A stretch of DNA of 64,000 bases from Caldilineaceae bacterium (GCA_018003515.1 JAGNDO010000002.1:1-64000), one strand, 5' to 3'. Shown: positions 46,785-57,041, numbered from the stretch's first letter. The notes: a model not told the origin generated them from the letters alone. Translations and numbers: made by a program.

Positions 46785-46864
46785 AATTGACCTCGCTGAT
46801 AGAACGCGGATGACGTGGATTGCTTGCAGTCTAGCATTCCCCCGGTTGGGCGTCAAAACGGTGT

Positions 46865-46896
46865 GGGATTGGGGATTGGGGATTGGGGATTGGGGA
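46865..46896. repeat. Tandem GGGGATT heptads
   Basis: Five tandem units of GGGATTG / GGGGATT with no facing arm, between the divergent genes at 46784 and 46974. Confidence 0.75.
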
Positions 46897-46929
46897 TTCT
46901 TTGCTTTGATTTCTTAACCCATCTGCATT

Positions 46930-46962
46930 ATACTAGTCTTGACTATCATAGTTATAACTAGG
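46930..46962. promoter_or_regulatory. Palindrome upstream of the DUF234 ATPase gene
   Basis: ACTAGTCTTGACTATCATAG TTATAACTAG region: the outer ACTAGT and AACTAG frame an inner odd palindrome ACTATCATAGT. TTGACT and TATAAC are present but spaced only 8 apart, so it looks like an operator rather than a normal promoter. Confidence 0.35.
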
Positions 46963-46973
46963 GTAAGGCTTCT

Positions 46974-48374
46974 ATGTTTGTCGATCGGGACCGCGAACTC
47001 AATTTGTTGAATCAGTGCTACCTCTCCGAGAAGGCGGAACTCTTCGTCCTCTATGGGCGGCGGCGCGTGGGCAAAACGGAACTGTTGCGCGCCTTTTGCC
47101 AGGGGAAACGCCATATTTTCTATGTGGCCGATCTGGGCACGGAAGCCGCCTCTTTGGCCGAATTCACCCGCCAGATCAGCCGTTTTTCTTTTGGCAACCA
47201 AGATTCCCTCAGCCCTTTTGCCACCTGGGATGCCGCCTTTGAGTTTTTGGCAGATCAAAGCGCGGCAGAACGGCTGGCGGTGGTGATCGACGAATTTACC
47301 TATCTGATTGATGCCAACAATGCCATTCCGTCTGTGATCCAACGTCTGTGGGATACCCGCTTGCAGCATACGCGGATCATGTTAGTATTATGTGGCTCGT
47401 ATGTGGGCATGATGGAGCAGCATGTTCTGGCCTATCGCGCACCTCTGTACGGACGACGAACAGCCCAATGGAAACTTCAAGCCTTGGTTTTTCGGGATGC
47501 GCAATTGCTTTTGCCAGGATTCTCAACCGATGACATGGTGCGGGCCTATGCTGTTCTGGGTGGAATCCCTGCCTATCTGCGCCAGTTCGATGATCGGCGT
47601 CCGCTGTTGACGAATATCGTGGAAAATGTTCTAGCCCAAGGCCGTTTTTTGCATGACGAACCTCGTTTTCTCATGCTTCAGGAACTGCGAGATCCCAGCC
47701 GCTATTTTTCGGTTTTGCGTGCCATTGCCGGCGGGCGCACACGAATGAATGAGATCGCCCAGCAAGCGGGGATTGCCGCCTCCTCTGTCTCTTTCTATCT
47801 CAACACCCTGCAAGAGATGGGGTTGGTGGAGCGTGTGGTGCCGGCGACGGAAAACCCGTCTCATAAAAGCAAGCGTGGCATCTATCGTTTGCTAGATCAC
47901 TATTTTCGTTTTTGGTTTCGTTTTGTCTTTCCAAACCGCTCTTTGCTGGAATGCGGAGAAATCGAACAAGTGCGAACTCAGATCGAAGCCGAATTGGACC
48001 AGTATGTCGGTCCTATTTTTGAATCCATCTGCCGAGAGCATGTTTGGCAATTGCACAAAGACGGCACACTGCGCTTTACCCCCCAATCGGTCGGGTCTTG
48101 GTGGGGAAGCAATGACGAGATCGATGTGGTTGCCATTGGCGAAGACGCCGCGCTCCTGGGTGAATGCAAATGGACAACCAAACCCGTGGGCGAAAATCTG
48201 TTGGATGATCTGATGCGCAAGGCGCAACCCCTGATTCGCCAACACAAGTGGCGCACAGTCAATTATGCGCTCTTCTCCCGTTCCGGCTTCACACCCGCCT
48301 TGGCAGCCCGCGCCGAAGCAGAATCGGTCTTGCTGATTACCCCGCAGATGCTGTTGGGCCATGCCCAATCATAG
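46974..48374 (+). CDS. Archaeal-type AAA ATPase with DUF234 nuclease-like tail
   Basis: 466 residues. Residues 1-230 are an ATPase_2 (STAND-like) motor: [11 protein letters not shown], Walker [21 protein letters not shown] and Walker [16 protein letters not shown], sensor [12 protein letters not shown]. Then a winged helix ([20 protein letters not shown]) and, at about 335-460, the DUF234 domain with [20 protein letters not shown] and [10 protein letters not shown], a PD-(D/E)XK-like order (D-x(n)-E-C-K). Cellular role is not established; members are often near mobile or defence genes. Start ATG 46974 has AAGG five bases upstream. It is less GC-rich than its neighbours. Confidence 0.88.
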   Translation: MFVDRDRELNLLNQCYLSEKAELFVLYGRRRVGKTELLRAFCQGKRHIFYVADLGTEAASLAEFTRQISRFSFGNQDSLSPFATWDAAFEFLADQSAAERLAVVIDEFTYLIDANNAIPSVIQRLWDTRLQHTRIMLVLCGSYVGMMEQHVLAYRAPLYGRRTAQWKLQALVFRDAQLLLPGFSTDDMVRAYAVLGGIPAYLRQFDDRRPLLTNIVENVLAQGRFLHDEPRFLMLQELRDPSRYFSVLRAIAGGRTRMNEIAQQAGIAASSVSFYLNTLQEMGLVERVVPATENPSHKSKRGIYRLLDHYFRFWFRFVFPNRSLLECGEIEQVRTQIEAELDQYVGPIFESICREHVWQLHKDGTLRFTPQSVGSWWGSNDEIDVVAIGEDAALLGECKWTTKPVGENLLDDLMRKAQPLIRQHKWRTVNYALFSRSGFTPALAARAEAESVLLITPQMLLGHAQS

Positions 48375-48406
48375 GCGTCATACGCCACAAAAACGGACAA
48401 ACCACC

Positions 48407-49408
48407 ATGCCCACAAAAACCCACCCCAACCGCCCGGTCTTTTCCGTGGTCGTGCCCATCTATTTTGAAGAAGAAGTCCTGCCGGACACCTATCGGCGCA
48501 TCACCCAGGTGATGGATGGCCTGGGCGAGCCGTGGGAGCTGATCTGCGTCAACGACGGCAGCCAAGACCGCTCCCTGCCCATGCTGCTGGAAATGCGCGC
48601 CCAGGACCCTCGCGTCAAGATCGTGGACTTCAGCCGCAACTTTGGCCACCAGGTCGCCATCACCGCCGGCACGGACTTTGCCGACGGGGACGCGGTGATC
48701 ATCATCGACGCCGACCTGCAAGATCCGCCGGAGGTGATCCCGGATCTGGTGGCCAAGTGGCGGGAAGGCTATGAGGTGGTCTATGCTCGCCGGGCCGAGC
48801 GGGTGGGGGAGACCGCCTTCAAGCTGTGGACGGCCAGCCTCTTCTATCGCCTCCTGCGCCGGGTGTCGGACGTGGACATCCCCCTGGACACGGGCGATTT
48901 CCGGCTCATGGACCGCCGGGTGGTCCTGGCCATGCGGGAACTGCGGGAGAAGCACCGCTTCATGCGCGGCCTGAGCAGTTGGGTGGGCTTCAAGCAGATC
49001 GGGGTGGACTATCGGCGGCTGGAGCGCTTCGCCGGCGAGACCAAATATCCCCTGCGCAAGATGCTGCGCCTGACCGGGGACGCCATCACCAGCTTCAGCT
49101 ATCTGCCCCTGCGCCTCTCCACGGGCTTTGGCTTCTTTCTGGCCATCCTCAGCCTGATCGGTATCGCCATCACCATCGGCCTGCGTCTCTCCGGCAACAA
49201 CGCCTTCTTCGGTCAGGCCACCACCCTGGTCGCCGTCTTGCTTTTGGGCGGCATCCAACTGATCTTCCTGGGCATTTTGGGCGAATATCTGGGCCGCATC
49301 TACGACGAAGTCAAGGGGCGGCCCCTCTACGTCATCTCCAAGGTCTATGGATTCATCGGGGATGACCCGCGCTTTGAGCCAAGCGAGGAAACCGACGATG
49401 AACGTTAA
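48407..49408 (+). CDS. Membrane glycosyltransferase family 2 (DPM1/GtrB-like)
   Basis: 333 residues. A GT-A catalytic domain ([47 protein letters not shown], the GDFRLMDR and W..K..Y region) is followed by two membrane helices: [20 protein letters not shown] and [20 protein letters not shown]. These enzymes transfer a sugar from a nucleotide donor to undecaprenyl or dolichyl phosphate at the inner leaflet. The donor sugar cannot be told. The start ATG 48407 was taken because the family core begins a few residues later. The gene overlaps the NUDIX gene by 11 bases. Confidence 0.92.
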   Translation: MPTKTHPNRPVFSVVVPIYFEEEVLPDTYRRITQVMDGLGEPWELICVNDGSQDRSLPMLLEMRAQDPRVKIVDFSRNFGHQVAITAGTDFADGDAVIIIDADLQDPPEVIPDLVAKWREGYEVVYARRAERVGETAFKLWTASLFYRLLRRVSDVDIPLDTGDFRLMDRRVVLAMRELREKHRFMRGLSSWVGFKQIGVDYRRLERFAGETKYPLRKMLRLTGDAITSFSYLPLRLSTGFGFFLAILSLIGIAITIGLRLSGNNAFFGQATTLVAVLLLGGIQLIFLGILGEYLGRIYDEVKGRPLYVISKVYGFIGDDPRFEPSEETDDER

Positions 49409-49925
49409 AGATCAAGGCATTGGTCCAGCCAAAACCGGGGGGAAACAGCGCTATCAAGCCGTCCCCCGCACGTTGATCTTTGTCACCAGTCGCAACCCGG
49501 AAAGCAGTGGAAAAGAGGTGTTACTCTTGAGAGGTGCGCCCACTAAGCGCTTATGGGCCAATCATTTCAACGGCCTGGGCGGCCACGTGGAGCGGGACGA
49601 GGACATACAGACCGCTGCCCAACGGGAGTGGGCCGAGGAAACCGGTCTCTCCGTCACCGACCTAACCCTGCGGGGCGTAATCAACATCGAGATCAGCCCC
49701 GAATCCGGCGTACTCGTCTTCGTCTTCCGAGGTCGCACAGACCAGCGCACCCCCCGCCCCAGCCCCGAAGGCACCCCCGAATGGATCCCCCTGAACCACC
49801 TCGCCGACTACCCACTGGTCGACGATCTGCCCCTTTTGATCCCCCGCACCCTGGCCGATGGCCCACTCTTCTTCGCCCACTACGCCCCGGACGCAGACGG
49901 GGTGATGCAGTACAGCTTTCGTTGA
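49398..49925 (+). CDS. NUDIX hydrolase
   Basis: 175 residues. The NUDIX box is complete: [20 protein letters not shown] followed by ETGL, matching GX5EX7REUXEEXGU. Residues before it ([40 protein letters not shown]) form the expected first strands. It probably cleaves a nucleoside diphosphate linked to another moiety; the class resembles 8-oxo-dGTP diphosphatases, but the substrate is unknown. The start ATG 49398 overlaps the glycosyltransferase stop region. The TGA stop lies inside a GTTGATACGTTGATTGG repeat shared with the convergent moaB gene. Confidence 0.9.
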   Translation: MNVKDQGIGPAKTGGKQRYQAVPRTLIFVTSRNPESSGKEVLLLRGAPTKRLWANHFNGLGGHVERDEDIQTAAQREWAEETGLSVTDLTLRGVINIEISPESGVLVFVFRGRTDQRTPRPSPEGTPEWIPLNHLADYPLVDDLPLLIPRTLADGPLFFAHYAPDADGVMQYSFR

Positions 49926-49997
49926 TACGTTGATTGGTTGATTCGTTGACATCCCCGGTCCCAACCCAATCAACAAATCAACGTATCAACGTAGCAA
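49921..49997. repeat. Inverted TTGATACG array between convergent genes
   Basis: Left arm CGTTGATACGTTGATTGGTT, right arm CAATCAACAAATCAACGTAT, with CCCGGTCCC in the loop. The stop codons of both flanking genes (NUDIX TGA at 49923, moaB TGA at 49988-49986) lie within the arms. It may act as a two-way terminator. Confidence 0.8.
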
Positions 49998-50492
49998 TTC
50001 CCACGCCAAATGCTGCATCTCCGGCAGGATCAACTTTTGCATGGCCAGCTTCACCGCCCCGGTGGACCCAGGCGTGCTGACGATCAGCTTGCCCCGATAG
50101 GTCCCCGCGGTGGCCCGGCTGAACATGGCAGCGGAGCCGATCTCTTCGTAACTCAACATACGGAACAACTCCCCAAAGCCCGACAAGGTCTTCTCCAGAT
50201 TGCGGCTGATCACATCATACGTGCGGTCCCGCTGGCTGATGCCTGTGCCGCCGTTGAAGATGATGATCCGAGCCTCGCCGCCGGTGAAGTCGTCCAGAAC
50301 CTGCTGCACTTGGTCCGGCTCGTCCTTGACGATGCGATAGTCCACGATGGTGTGACCCGCCTCCTCGCACAGCGCCCGAATGGTCTGGCCGCTCTTGTCC
50401 GTCTCGGTGGTGCGGGTATCGCTGACGGTGACAATGGCCACCGGCACGCTACCCTGAGATTCCGCCAAGCCCCGATGTTCCTCTGCGCTCAC
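49986..50492 (-). CDS. moaB: Molybdenum cofactor biosynthesis protein B
   Basis: 168 residues, MogA/MoaB family. Readable are [20 protein letters not shown], the GGTG loop [20 protein letters not shown] and [20 protein letters not shown]. The family adenylylates molybdopterin before MoeA inserts Mo; a gene with MoeA function is at the left edge of the window, separated by almost 48 kb. The stop is within the TTGATACG array. Start ATG 50492 follows AGGAGG. Confidence 0.95.
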   Translation of the reverse strand: MSAEEHRGLAESQGSVPVAIVTVSDTRTTETDKSGQTIRALCEEAGHTIVDYRIVKDEPDQVQQVLDDFTGGEARIIIFNGGTGISQRDRTYDVISRNLEKTLSGFGELFRMLSYEEIGSAAMFSRATAGTYRGKLIVSTPGSTGAVKLAMQKLILPEMQHLAWELLR

Positions 50493-50514
50493 AATTTCCT
50501 CCTTTTCAAAGATA

Positions 50515-50623
50515 AAAATAGAACACGGATTGAACGGATAAAAACGGAACTTTTTCTCAAATTCGATCCTTTCGGATCAGTGAAAATCCGTTTAATCCGT
50601 CCAATCCGTGGCCTATTTTTTGC
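50515..50623. repeat. AATCCG-family inverted repeat
   Basis: ATAGAACACGGATTGAACGG on the left, AATCCGTTTAATCCGTCCAA and TCCGTGGCCTATTTT on the right, enclosing GATCCTTTCGGATC, a small inner hairpin. It sits 14 bases from the stop of the S8 protease gene. Confidence 0.75.
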
Positions 50624-50636
50624 TTTGCGATTGAAC

Positions 50637-53072
50637 TCAATACAATCCGCTGCCCGTGATCCAAACCGATGTGCCGGCCAGGGGAATCTGGCCCAGGCGG
50701 GTTGAAGCGGTGATGCAGGCGATCTGGTTGTAGAGCAGGCCATCCTTGGCGATCATGCCCACGGTGACCGGTATATTGCCCAGCGCGGCGGTCGTGGGGA
50801 CGTCCCGATAGTTCAGCCGCACGCTGCCGTTGGGGTAGAGGACCATCTGGAAGCTGACTGTGTAGACCGGGGAGACGCCACTGGACGCCACCCGGTCAAA
50901 CTCGATCACCCAGCGGCTCTCCCCGTCCGGCTGGAAGGTACGCACGCTGCCTTGGCTGGGGTCCAGTTCCGCCCACCAGCCGGCGATGGCTTTGTGCAGC
51001 CAGTCCGTGCCGTCAATGTCCGAGAAACAGCGGTTGGGGCTGGCGCTGACCAGGGGATCGCTGGGGTCGTTTTGCAAATAGATCAGTCCGTTGGCCGACA
51101 GTCGAGCATAATTATAGGATGCCCCCTTCAATGTCATGGTGAAGGGCAGTTGGAAACCGTTGCTGCTTCCGGCAAACATGGTCAAGGTGATGGGTGTGCT
51201 GCTGCCCGGTGTTTCCCAGACCAAGGCGGAATCGCTGGGGGTATAACGGGCCAGGATCAAGGGCAGATAGACCTGATCGGGCGCGCCGTTGATCATCACG
51301 CTCACATCCAGGCTAAAGGTGAGACGGTCGCCGTTGCTGCGGGTGGCGGAAAAGGTCACCTGGGCCGTGTGGGTTCCGGTGATCAACCCTGTGGGCGAGA
51401 TGGCCAGGCTGATCTGGCCGGGCCGGTCAAAGCGGGATGTGCCGGACGTGGCCCCGGTCACTGTCAGCCAGGTGGGCGAGGTTCCTGTCACCTGCCAGGC
51501 GATGGGGTCCGTGCTGGGATTGGTCACCATCACCGTGGCCGTGCGCGGCATTGTCTCACCCGGGGGCAGGATCAGGGCCGCAGCGCTCGGAACCAAGACC
51601 AAGTTGCTGATCATGGCCCGGCGCAGGGCGGCCTGGGCGTCCACCCGTCCGCTGCCCACTTTTTGGACACCATCGGTCAACGGCACCGCTGTCTCCCGCA
51701 GGATCTGGCGCACCTGGGTGGCGGTGAGGTCCGGGCGCAGGCCACGGATCAGGGCTGCCGTGCCGCTGACAAAGGGGGTGGCCATGCTGGTGCCGATGCT
51801 GTTGCAATAGCTGCTTTGGACTTGATAGACTTGATTGCACAGGGTGCCTGCTGCCCAAGTGCTGAGGATGGGGTCGTTGACCGGGGGAATGGTGGAGGCT
51901 TGGACCAACCCGCCCGGCGCAGCGATCTCGATTTCAGGACCTTGGCTGCTGTAAAAGGCGTGGCGGTCAAAACGATCCATGGCCGCCACAGCCATCACAT
52001 TTGCATAGGCGGCGGGCCATTGTACCGCCCCGCCGGTGTTGCCCGCCGCGGCCACCAACAGCACTCCCCGGCTGGCGGCCAGGTTGATGGCGGTGGATAA
52101 AACCGTGCTGGAGACCGGCGATTCGACGCTCAGGTTGATGACCTTGGCCCCGTCGTTGGCCGCCTCGAAGATGGCATCGGCCAGGTTGTTGATGCTGCCG
52201 GTCAGCCCGCCGGGGCCATTACTCAACACCCGGCGGATGTCCAACTGCACGTCCGGGGCCACGCCGGTGACACCCACGCCGTTGCTCTGCCCGGCGGCGA
52301 TGATCCCGGCCACATGGGTGCCGTGGCCGTTGTCATCCTGGGCGGGCTGGGAAGGCACCACATAGTTCTTGCTGGCGATGATACGTCCGGCGAATTCCGG
52401 GTGGGTGAGGTCGATGCCCGAATCGATCACCGCCACCCGCACACCGCCACCCTTTGACAACGTCCACGCCCGGCTGACGTTGATGCGCTGCATCCCCCAC
52501 TGATAGCTGTCGTAGAGGGGGTCCGTGGGCGCGATGGGCGCAGGGAGTTCCGCGGCCCATACCACGCCGTTGGGTTCGGCAAAAACCAGGTCGGGCTGGC
52601 CTGCCAGGAAGGTGAGGGCGGCGACTTCCTGGCCCGGCTCCACCCGCCACAATTGCACAGTCACCGACCCATCCATCTGGGCCGCGGCCATGACCATGCC
52701 GCTGGCCTCCGCCCATTCCTGGGCCGACAGGGGCGGCAGCACCGCCGGGTCTGCCAACGTCGCCCCCACCTGGGCCATCAGCCCAGACAGGATCACCGGC
52801 GCATCCGGGCCGATGGCTTGGGCCTCACTTATGGCCGGGCCGCTCACCCCCACCAAAATTTCTCCCGGCACAAAATAGCCCGCGGCATAGCCTTGGGTCA
52901 ACGTCGTCGCCCGCGGCTCAAGCTCTGATGGGGATTGGGATTGGGATTGGGGATCGGCTGCTTGGGCCAGGGCCGCAAGCGTACCCGTCCACATCAACCC
53001 GCCGGCCAACAGAAAGCCGAGGAAGGAGACGATCAACGTACTCAATAAAAAGAGGAGTTTACGACGATGCAC
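50637..53072 (-). CDS. Secreted S8 (subtilisin-like) serine protease
   Basis: About 811 residues. A signal anchor (LLFLLSTLIVSFLGFLLAGG) is followed by a propeptide-like part and the S8 domain with its catalytic triad: Asp in AVIDSGIDLTHPEF, His in NGHGTHVAGIIA, Ser in GTSMATPFVSGTAALI. After it come beta-rich units, including one with ITGTHTAQVTFSATRSNGDR (BACON-like) and VYLPLILARYTP, and a final domain with QLPFTMTLKGASYNYARLSA. It is an extracellular peptidase. The start is GTG 53072 (GAGG upstream); GTG 53081 is the other option. A stretch coding for SQSQSQ is itself a heptad-like repeat (52929-52960) inside the gene. Confidence 0.93.
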   Translation of the reverse strand: MHRRKLLFLLSTLIVSFLGFLLAGGLMWTGTLAALAQAADPQSQSQSPSELEPRATTLTQGYAAGYFVPGEILVGVSGPAISEAQAIGPDAPVILSGLMAQVGATLADPAVLPPLSAQEWAEASGMVMAAAQMDGSVTVQLWRVEPGQEVAALTFLAGQPDLVFAEPNGVVWAAELPAPIAPTDPLYDSYQWGMQRINVSRAWTLSKGGGVRVAVIDSGIDLTHPEFAGRIIASKNYVVPSQPAQDDNGHGTHVAGIIAAGQSNGVGVTGVAPDVQLDIRRVLSNGPGGLTGSINNLADAIFEAANDGAKVINLSVESPVSSTVLSTAINLAASRGVLLVAAAGNTGGAVQWPAAYANVMAVAAMDRFDRHAFYSSQGPEIEIAAPGGLVQASTIPPVNDPILSTWAAGTLCNQVYQVQSSYCNSIGTSMATPFVSGTAALIRGLRPDLTATQVRQILRETAVPLTDGVQKVGSGRVDAQAALRRAMISNLVLVPSAAALILPPGETMPRTATVMVTNPSTDPIAWQVTGTSPTWLTVTGATSGTSRFDRPGQISLAISPTGLITGTHTAQVTFSATRSNGDRLTFSLDVSVMINGAPDQVYLPLILARYTPSDSALVWETPGSSTPITLTMFAGSSNGFQLPFTMTLKGASYNYARLSANGLIYLQNDPSDPLVSASPNRCFSDIDGTDWLHKAIAGWWAELDPSQGSVRTFQPDGESRWVIEFDRVASSGVSPVYTVSFQMVLYPNGSVRLNYRDVPTTAALGNIPVTVGMIAKDGLLYNQIACITASTRLGQIPLAGTSVWITGSGLY

Positions 53073-53241
53073 GGCAGTCACCTCGGTGTAGGGTACAAAG
53101 CAATTCAGCGGTCACACCCTTTCCGGAAGCTACCCTCAATCAGTTTCTCAATCCAAGGATCTTCCGGAAAGGTCGCAACCCTGACAAAACAAGAAAGCGC
53201 GGCTCCAAACAAGACGACAGACCGGCCCGGCGGGTTCCCAC

Positions 53242-53874
53242 CTACGCCAACCCCATCATCTCCCGGTCCAATTGCTCAAAGAACAGACGCATAAACTCAT
53301 GCCGTTCCTGGCCGATCTGCCGGGCGGTTTGCGTGTGGAGGGTGGCCAATAGCCGCTGCAACTTATACACAAATTCATGCACCGGCGTGTAATCCGCGCC
53401 CTGGGGCTTGGCGTCGTCCCCCGGCACCGCGGCCATCGGCTCGGTCCACAAGCGGCTGGCGTGGGAACCGGCAAAGGCAAAGGCCCGCCCCACCCCAATC
53501 GCCCCGATGCTGTCCAGCTTGTCCGCGTCGTAGAGGCAGCGGGCCTCCAGGCTCTGGGGCTGGATGGACTGATCCCGAAAGCGGTGGGCGCGGATGCAGT
53601 GGGCCACATTTTCGATCTGGGCGGACTCCATGCCCATCCCGGCCAAAAAGTCCCCGGCGAAGTCCGCCGCGGCCAGGTGATGGGCGCTGCGTCCCTCGGC
53701 CACGGGCACGTCGTGGAGCAGGGCGGCGGCTCGCACCACGATCAGGTCCGCGCCCTCGGCCTGGGCGATGCGTTCGGCCAGACCGGTCACCCGCAGGACA
53801 TGGTCGAAATCGTGGGCCGCGTCCCCGGCGGTGTAGAGGGCGCGCACGGCCTCTACATCGATCAAACTGGTCAT
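53242..53874 (-). CDS. HD-domain phosphohydrolase
   Basis: 210 residues. The HD metal site is [20 protein letters not shown] (first His-Asp), [13 protein letters not shown] (HD) and later CIRAHRFRD and [13 protein letters not shown]. This is the layout of YedJ-type/HD hydrolases acting on nucleotides. The specific substrate is unknown. The start ATG 53874 overlaps the stop of the preceding membrane protein gene (ATGA). Confidence 0.88.
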   Translation of the reverse strand: MTSLIDVEAVRALYTAGDAAHDFDHVLRVTGLAERIAQAEGADLIVVRAAALLHDVPVAEGRSAHHLAAADFAGDFLAGMGMESAQIENVAHCIRAHRFRDQSIQPQSLEARCLYDADKLDSIGAIGVGRAFAFAGSHASRLWTEPMAAVPGDDAKPQGADYTPVHEFVYKLQRLLATLHTQTARQIGQERHEFMRLFFEQLDREMMGLA

Positions 53875-54911
53875 GAACCGGACTCCTCGGAAGATGCGTC
53901 GGCCAGAGCCTGGCCGCGTCGTCGCCCCACGGCCCACAAATAGACACCGGGCAGGCTCACCACCAGACCCATTGCGTGCTGCAACAAGCCCACGGCAAAG
54001 GCCAATCCCTCCGCCACGCCCACCAGCCCCAGCAGGACCACGAACGCGCCCTGCCTCAGCCCGGCACCGCCAGGGGCCAGGGGAACCAGCAGCACAAAGC
54101 CCACAATCGGATTCATGGCAAAGATGGAGAGAAAGTTGATGCTGCCCGGCTGGATGGCCTCGGCGATAAACCAGATGGCCACACTGCTCAGAAGCAGAAT
54201 GGTCAGACTGCCCAGGGCGGAAAGCAGGATGGCCCCATAGTGGTCGTGATAGGCGTTGAAGGCGTCGGCCAGGGTGCGATAGATGGGCAAAGTGCGGTCG
54301 GCCAGGGGCAGCCGGGCCAGGATACCCTCAAAGAAGCGCTTCAGCCGCCGGCTCAACATCACCGCCAGGATGACCACGAGCATCACCGCCACCAGGGCAG
54401 CGGCCAGACTCAACAGGCCCAGATAGCTCTGGTTCTCCGGGGTAAAGGGAGTGCCATCCGCCTGGCTGCCGTAGCCCAGGATCACCCAGGAAGCCACCGC
54501 CGCGGCCACCACAAAGGTGGTCAACCCCACAAAGCGGTCGATGATCACGCTGACCGCGGCATCGGCCCGGCGGTTGGTGTCCCGGGCCAGACCATAGCCC
54601 CGCAATAGATCTCCGCCCACGCCCGTGGGCAGAGCATAGTTGAAGAATTCGCCCACCCACTGATAGGCTACCACGGCCCGAAATGGCACGGCCACCCCCC
54701 TGGTCCGCAGCAGCACAAACCACTTCAACGCGCTCACCGCCACGGCCCCGGCATAGAAGGCGCTGGCGATCAGCAGCTTGAGCTTGTCCGCCCCCAGGAT
54801 CTGCTCCCAGAGGGTTTGGGGATGCTCCAACCGAGTGTAGAGGAAGTAGAGCAGCCCCGCCCCAATCAAGATTTTGATGATGTCAAACAGTCGATTGCGT
54901 GTACTTTTCAT
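53871..54911 (-). CDS. Flippase-like UPF0104 (lysylphosphatidylglycerol synthase TM) protein
   Basis: 346 residues with about eight membrane segments (for example [60 protein letters not shown]). The signature [20 protein letters not shown] and [20 protein letters not shown] are typical of the UPF0104 family, related to the membrane part of MprF and to AglD. It probably moves a lipid-linked precursor across the membrane; a glycosyltransferase gene follows nearby upstream (55183-56190). The stop overlaps the HD gene. Confidence 0.88.
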   Translation of the reverse strand: MKSTRNRLFDIIKILIGAGLLYFLYTRLEHPQTLWEQILGADKLKLLIASAFYAGAVAVSALKWFVLLRTRGVAVPFRAVVAYQWVGEFFNYALPTGVGGDLLRGYGLARDTNRRADAAVSVIIDRFVGLTTFVVAAAVASWVILGYGSQADGTPFTPENQSYLGLLSLAAALVAVMLVVILAVMLSRRLKRFFEGILARLPLADRTLPIYRTLADAFNAYHDHYGAILLSALGSLTILLLSSVAIWFIAEAIQPGSINFLSIFAMNPIVGFVLLVPLAPGGAGLRQGAFVVLLGLVGVAEGLAFAVGLLQHAMGLVVSLPGVYLWAVGRRRGQALADASSEESGS

Positions 54912-54955
54912 AAGTAGTCGGTCACTCTTGTCCTGATCAGGGGATGATAAAACGC

Positions 54956-55020
54956 AGGTACGGTTTTTAACCGCACGATCCGTCGGCGCATGTGGGTTGT
55001 GCGGTTAAAAACCGCACCTA
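54956..55020. repeat. Inverted repeat GGTGCGGTTTTTAACCGCAC
   Basis: Two facing copies of GTACGGTTTTTAACCGCAC / GTGCGGTTAAAAACCGCAC (54958-54976, 54999-55017), each itself palindromic. Confidence 0.7.
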
Positions 55021-55082
55021 CACTTCAAAGAACAACCGCAGCCCGGCGGGGTTCCCGTGGCTGCGGCTGGAAAATACGAAAG

Positions 55083-55197
55083 AAGCGAATGGCGAATAGC
55101 AAATGGCGAACGGCGAACGGCGAATGGCGAATGGCGGTGCCGGCAGGATTCGCCATTTGCCATTTGCCATTCGCCATTCGCCCTATTTGCCATTCGG
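55083..55197. repeat. GGCGAAT/GGCAAAT inverted array with embedded stop codon
   Basis: A left run of GAATGGCGAATAGCAAATGG, ACGGCGAACGGCGAATGG faces a right run of TTCGCCATTTGCCATTTGCC, ATTCGCCATTCGCC. The end of the glycosyltransferase gene lies inside: its last residues PNGK and stop (55183-55185) are made of repeat units. Confidence 0.85.
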
Positions 55198-56190
55198 CGC
55201 GATCAACTGGGTTTTGGCCATGCTGCCACTACCGTTGCCATTGCTCCCGTTGTTGCCGCTGGCCTCTTGCCCGTTGCGGCGGATGGTCTGAACATCCTGC
55301 TTTTGGCTCCAGGCCATGTTCCACACCACATGCCGATCCCGTTTGATGGCGAAATCGTACCAGCCCAAGATCCGGCTCCAGACTTCCAACGTGGCCAGCA
55401 GGAAGAGGATCCACAGAAGTTGTATGACGCCCATCAACTCTTTGAAGGCAATTTTCAACACCTTTTTATTTTGGATGCTGCTGACCGCATACCCATATTT
55501 ATGTTTCAGGTAAAGGTGGCCGGCGTGGTTGCGTCGCCTTTGTTTGACAAAATCACCGATGGTGGAGGGGCCGGTGTTGTAGACGATGGCATCCGGCGCG
55601 TATTTCACCTGCATGCCCCGCTCCACCACAAAGGCCTCTACAAAGGCCTCGTCCATGGCGATGTCCGAGGGGATATGGTCAAAGACCTTGCGGAAGGCGA
55701 TCATCTCGCCCAGGCGCGGGATCGACAGACACAATTCGTGTTCCATGCGCAGGCGCAGATGACTGAGCAGCCCGGCGATGTGATCCGGGGTGTTGACCGC
55801 CACCTTCTGCGCCCCCACCATGCCCACGGTGGGATCTTCAAACATGCGCACCATGTTTTCCACCGAGTGCTCGTGGGGGATGGTGTCCCCGCTCTCCAGC
55901 ACGCAAATGTCCTCGGCGGCGGCGGCCAGGAAGAGGTTGATGGCGCTGGTCTTGCCTTCCCGTTCTTCCTGCTCGATCAAGAAGATGCGTGAATCCCGCT
56001 GCATAAATTCCTGAACAATCGGCACTGTGCGATCCGTGCAGGCGCTGGCCACCACGATGATCTCGCTGATCTCCACCTGGTACAGATGTTGTTCCATCAA
56101 GGCATCCAACAGCGCACCAATATTTTCTTCTTCGTTGTAAGCCGTCACGCCAATGCTGCAACGAATTCGGTCATCTCTGGATACTACCAC
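55183..56190 (-). CDS. Glycosyltransferase family 2 with C-terminal membrane segment
   Basis: 335 residues. The GT2 core is clear: IGVTAYNEEENIGALLDALM, IIVVASACTDRTVPIVQEFM, and VLESGDTIPHEHSVENMVRM, where the usual DxD is replaced by ESGD. A later stretch DEAFVEAFVVERGMQVKYAP holds the base-like acid, and KQRRRNHAGHLYLKHKYG the Q-(Q/R)xRxH-type motif. One or two membrane segments follow (ELMGVIQLLWILFLLATLEV). The last part is Gly/Asn/Ser-rich (GNNGSNGNGSGS). The start is GTG 56190 with AAGGA upstream. Sugar and acceptor unknown; adjacent to the UPF0104 gene on the same strand. Confidence 0.85.
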   Translation of the reverse strand: MVVSRDDRIRCSIGVTAYNEEENIGALLDALMEQHLYQVEISEIIVVASACTDRTVPIVQEFMQRDSRIFLIEQEEREGKTSAINLFLAAAAEDICVLESGDTIPHEHSVENMVRMFEDPTVGMVGAQKVAVNTPDHIAGLLSHLRLRMEHELCLSIPRLGEMIAFRKVFDHIPSDIAMDEAFVEAFVVERGMQVKYAPDAIVYNTGPSTIGDFVKQRRRNHAGHLYLKHKYGYAVSSIQNKKVLKIAFKELMGVIQLLWILFLLATLEVWSRILGWYDFAIKRDRHVVWNMAWSQKQDVQTIRRNGQEASGNNGSNGNGSGSMAKTQLIAPNGK

Positions 56191-56209
56191 AATAAAGTCC
56201 TTCCTGAAA

Positions 56210-56292
56210 CGTAAAACGTAAAACGAGTGATGCGTAACGAGTCATTGTCTGTGCGTTACGCAGAGAATGACTCGTTACGCATCACTCATTAC
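56210..56292. repeat. TGCGTAACGAGT inverted repeat with embedded stop codon
   Basis: AACGAGTGATGCGTAACGAG on the left, CTCGTTACGCATCACTCATT on the right, inner TCATTGTCTGTGCGTTACGC. The TAA stop of the SH3 gene (56289-56291) is part of the right arm. Confidence 0.8.
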
Positions 56293-57041
56293 TCCGCAAT
56301 CGGCAGTGCGGCCATATCGCCTTCGATGGTCACAAGGCTGGCAAAAACCCAGCCGTTGACTTTGAGATCTGCCAAGAAAATCTGCACCCATTGGCTGTCT
56401 GCGCTGCGCCCCACCGCGGGAACCACCGCGCCGTTGGGCAGGGCCGTCAGCGCCGTGGTGGCAGTGGAGGGACCGGAGCGCACATTCATCCCCGACTCCG
56501 CCGAGATCGTCACAGTGACCGAGCTGCTGGTGCCGGGAATGACCGGGGTCACGTCCACCGCGGTGGGCTGGGCCACCGGTTCTGTGGTCGCCTCGGCCAC
56601 GGGGACCACGGTCGGCTCGACTACGGGGGCCGCTGTGGGGTCAACAGGCGCACTCGTCACCTCGGCCACGGGTACCGTCGTCGGTTCCACGGTGGGCACC
56701 TCTGTGGGAACCTCGGTTGGGGCCACTGTAGGCGTAGCCGTGGGGGCCACCGTGGGCGCAGTCGTGGGCGCAGTCGTGGCAGTCGCTGCCGGGATGTCCG
56801 TGGCCAGAGCCGCCACGGCCAGGGGGGTGGGGGTGAATATGGGCATATCCGGCTCCGCGGCCGCATCGACCACGGCCTGACGTGCCGCCAAGGTGGCCTG
56901 CACCGCCGGCGAAAGGTCCGCTGACCCGTTGCCGCCAAAGCGCGCCCCGTCCGACATCACCGGAATCAAGATGCCGATCAGCAGGGCCGCAACCACGGTA
57001 ATGGCTGCCATAATCATCATCGACGAGCGTTTTTTGTCCAT
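56289..57041 (-). CDS. Secreted/anchored SH3-domain protein
   Basis: 250 residues. An N-terminal membrane segment (SMMIMAAITVVAALLIGILI), then a Thr/Pro/Val-rich linker of about 90 residues (PTEVPTEVPTVEPTTVPVAE), ending in a bacterial SH3 domain: GMNVRSGPSTATTALTALPN, WVQIFLADLKVNGWVFASLV. The Thr/Pro linker is typical of Chloroflexota surface proteins. SH3 domains of this type bind cell-wall peptides. Start ATG 57041 has GAGG eight bases upstream; an open frame further up is not supported. The gene ends in an inverted repeat. Confidence 0.85.
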   Translation of the reverse strand: MDKKRSSMMIMAAITVVAALLIGILIPVMSDGARFGGNGSADLSPAVQATLAARQAVVDAAAEPDMPIFTPTPLAVAALATDIPAATATTAPTTAPTVAPTATPTVAPTEVPTEVPTVEPTTVPVAEVTSAPVDPTAAPVVEPTVVPVAEATTEPVAQPTAVDVTPVIPGTSSSVTVTISAESGMNVRSGPSTATTALTALPNGAVVPAVGRSADSQWVQIFLADLKVNGWVFASLVTIEGDMAALPIAE

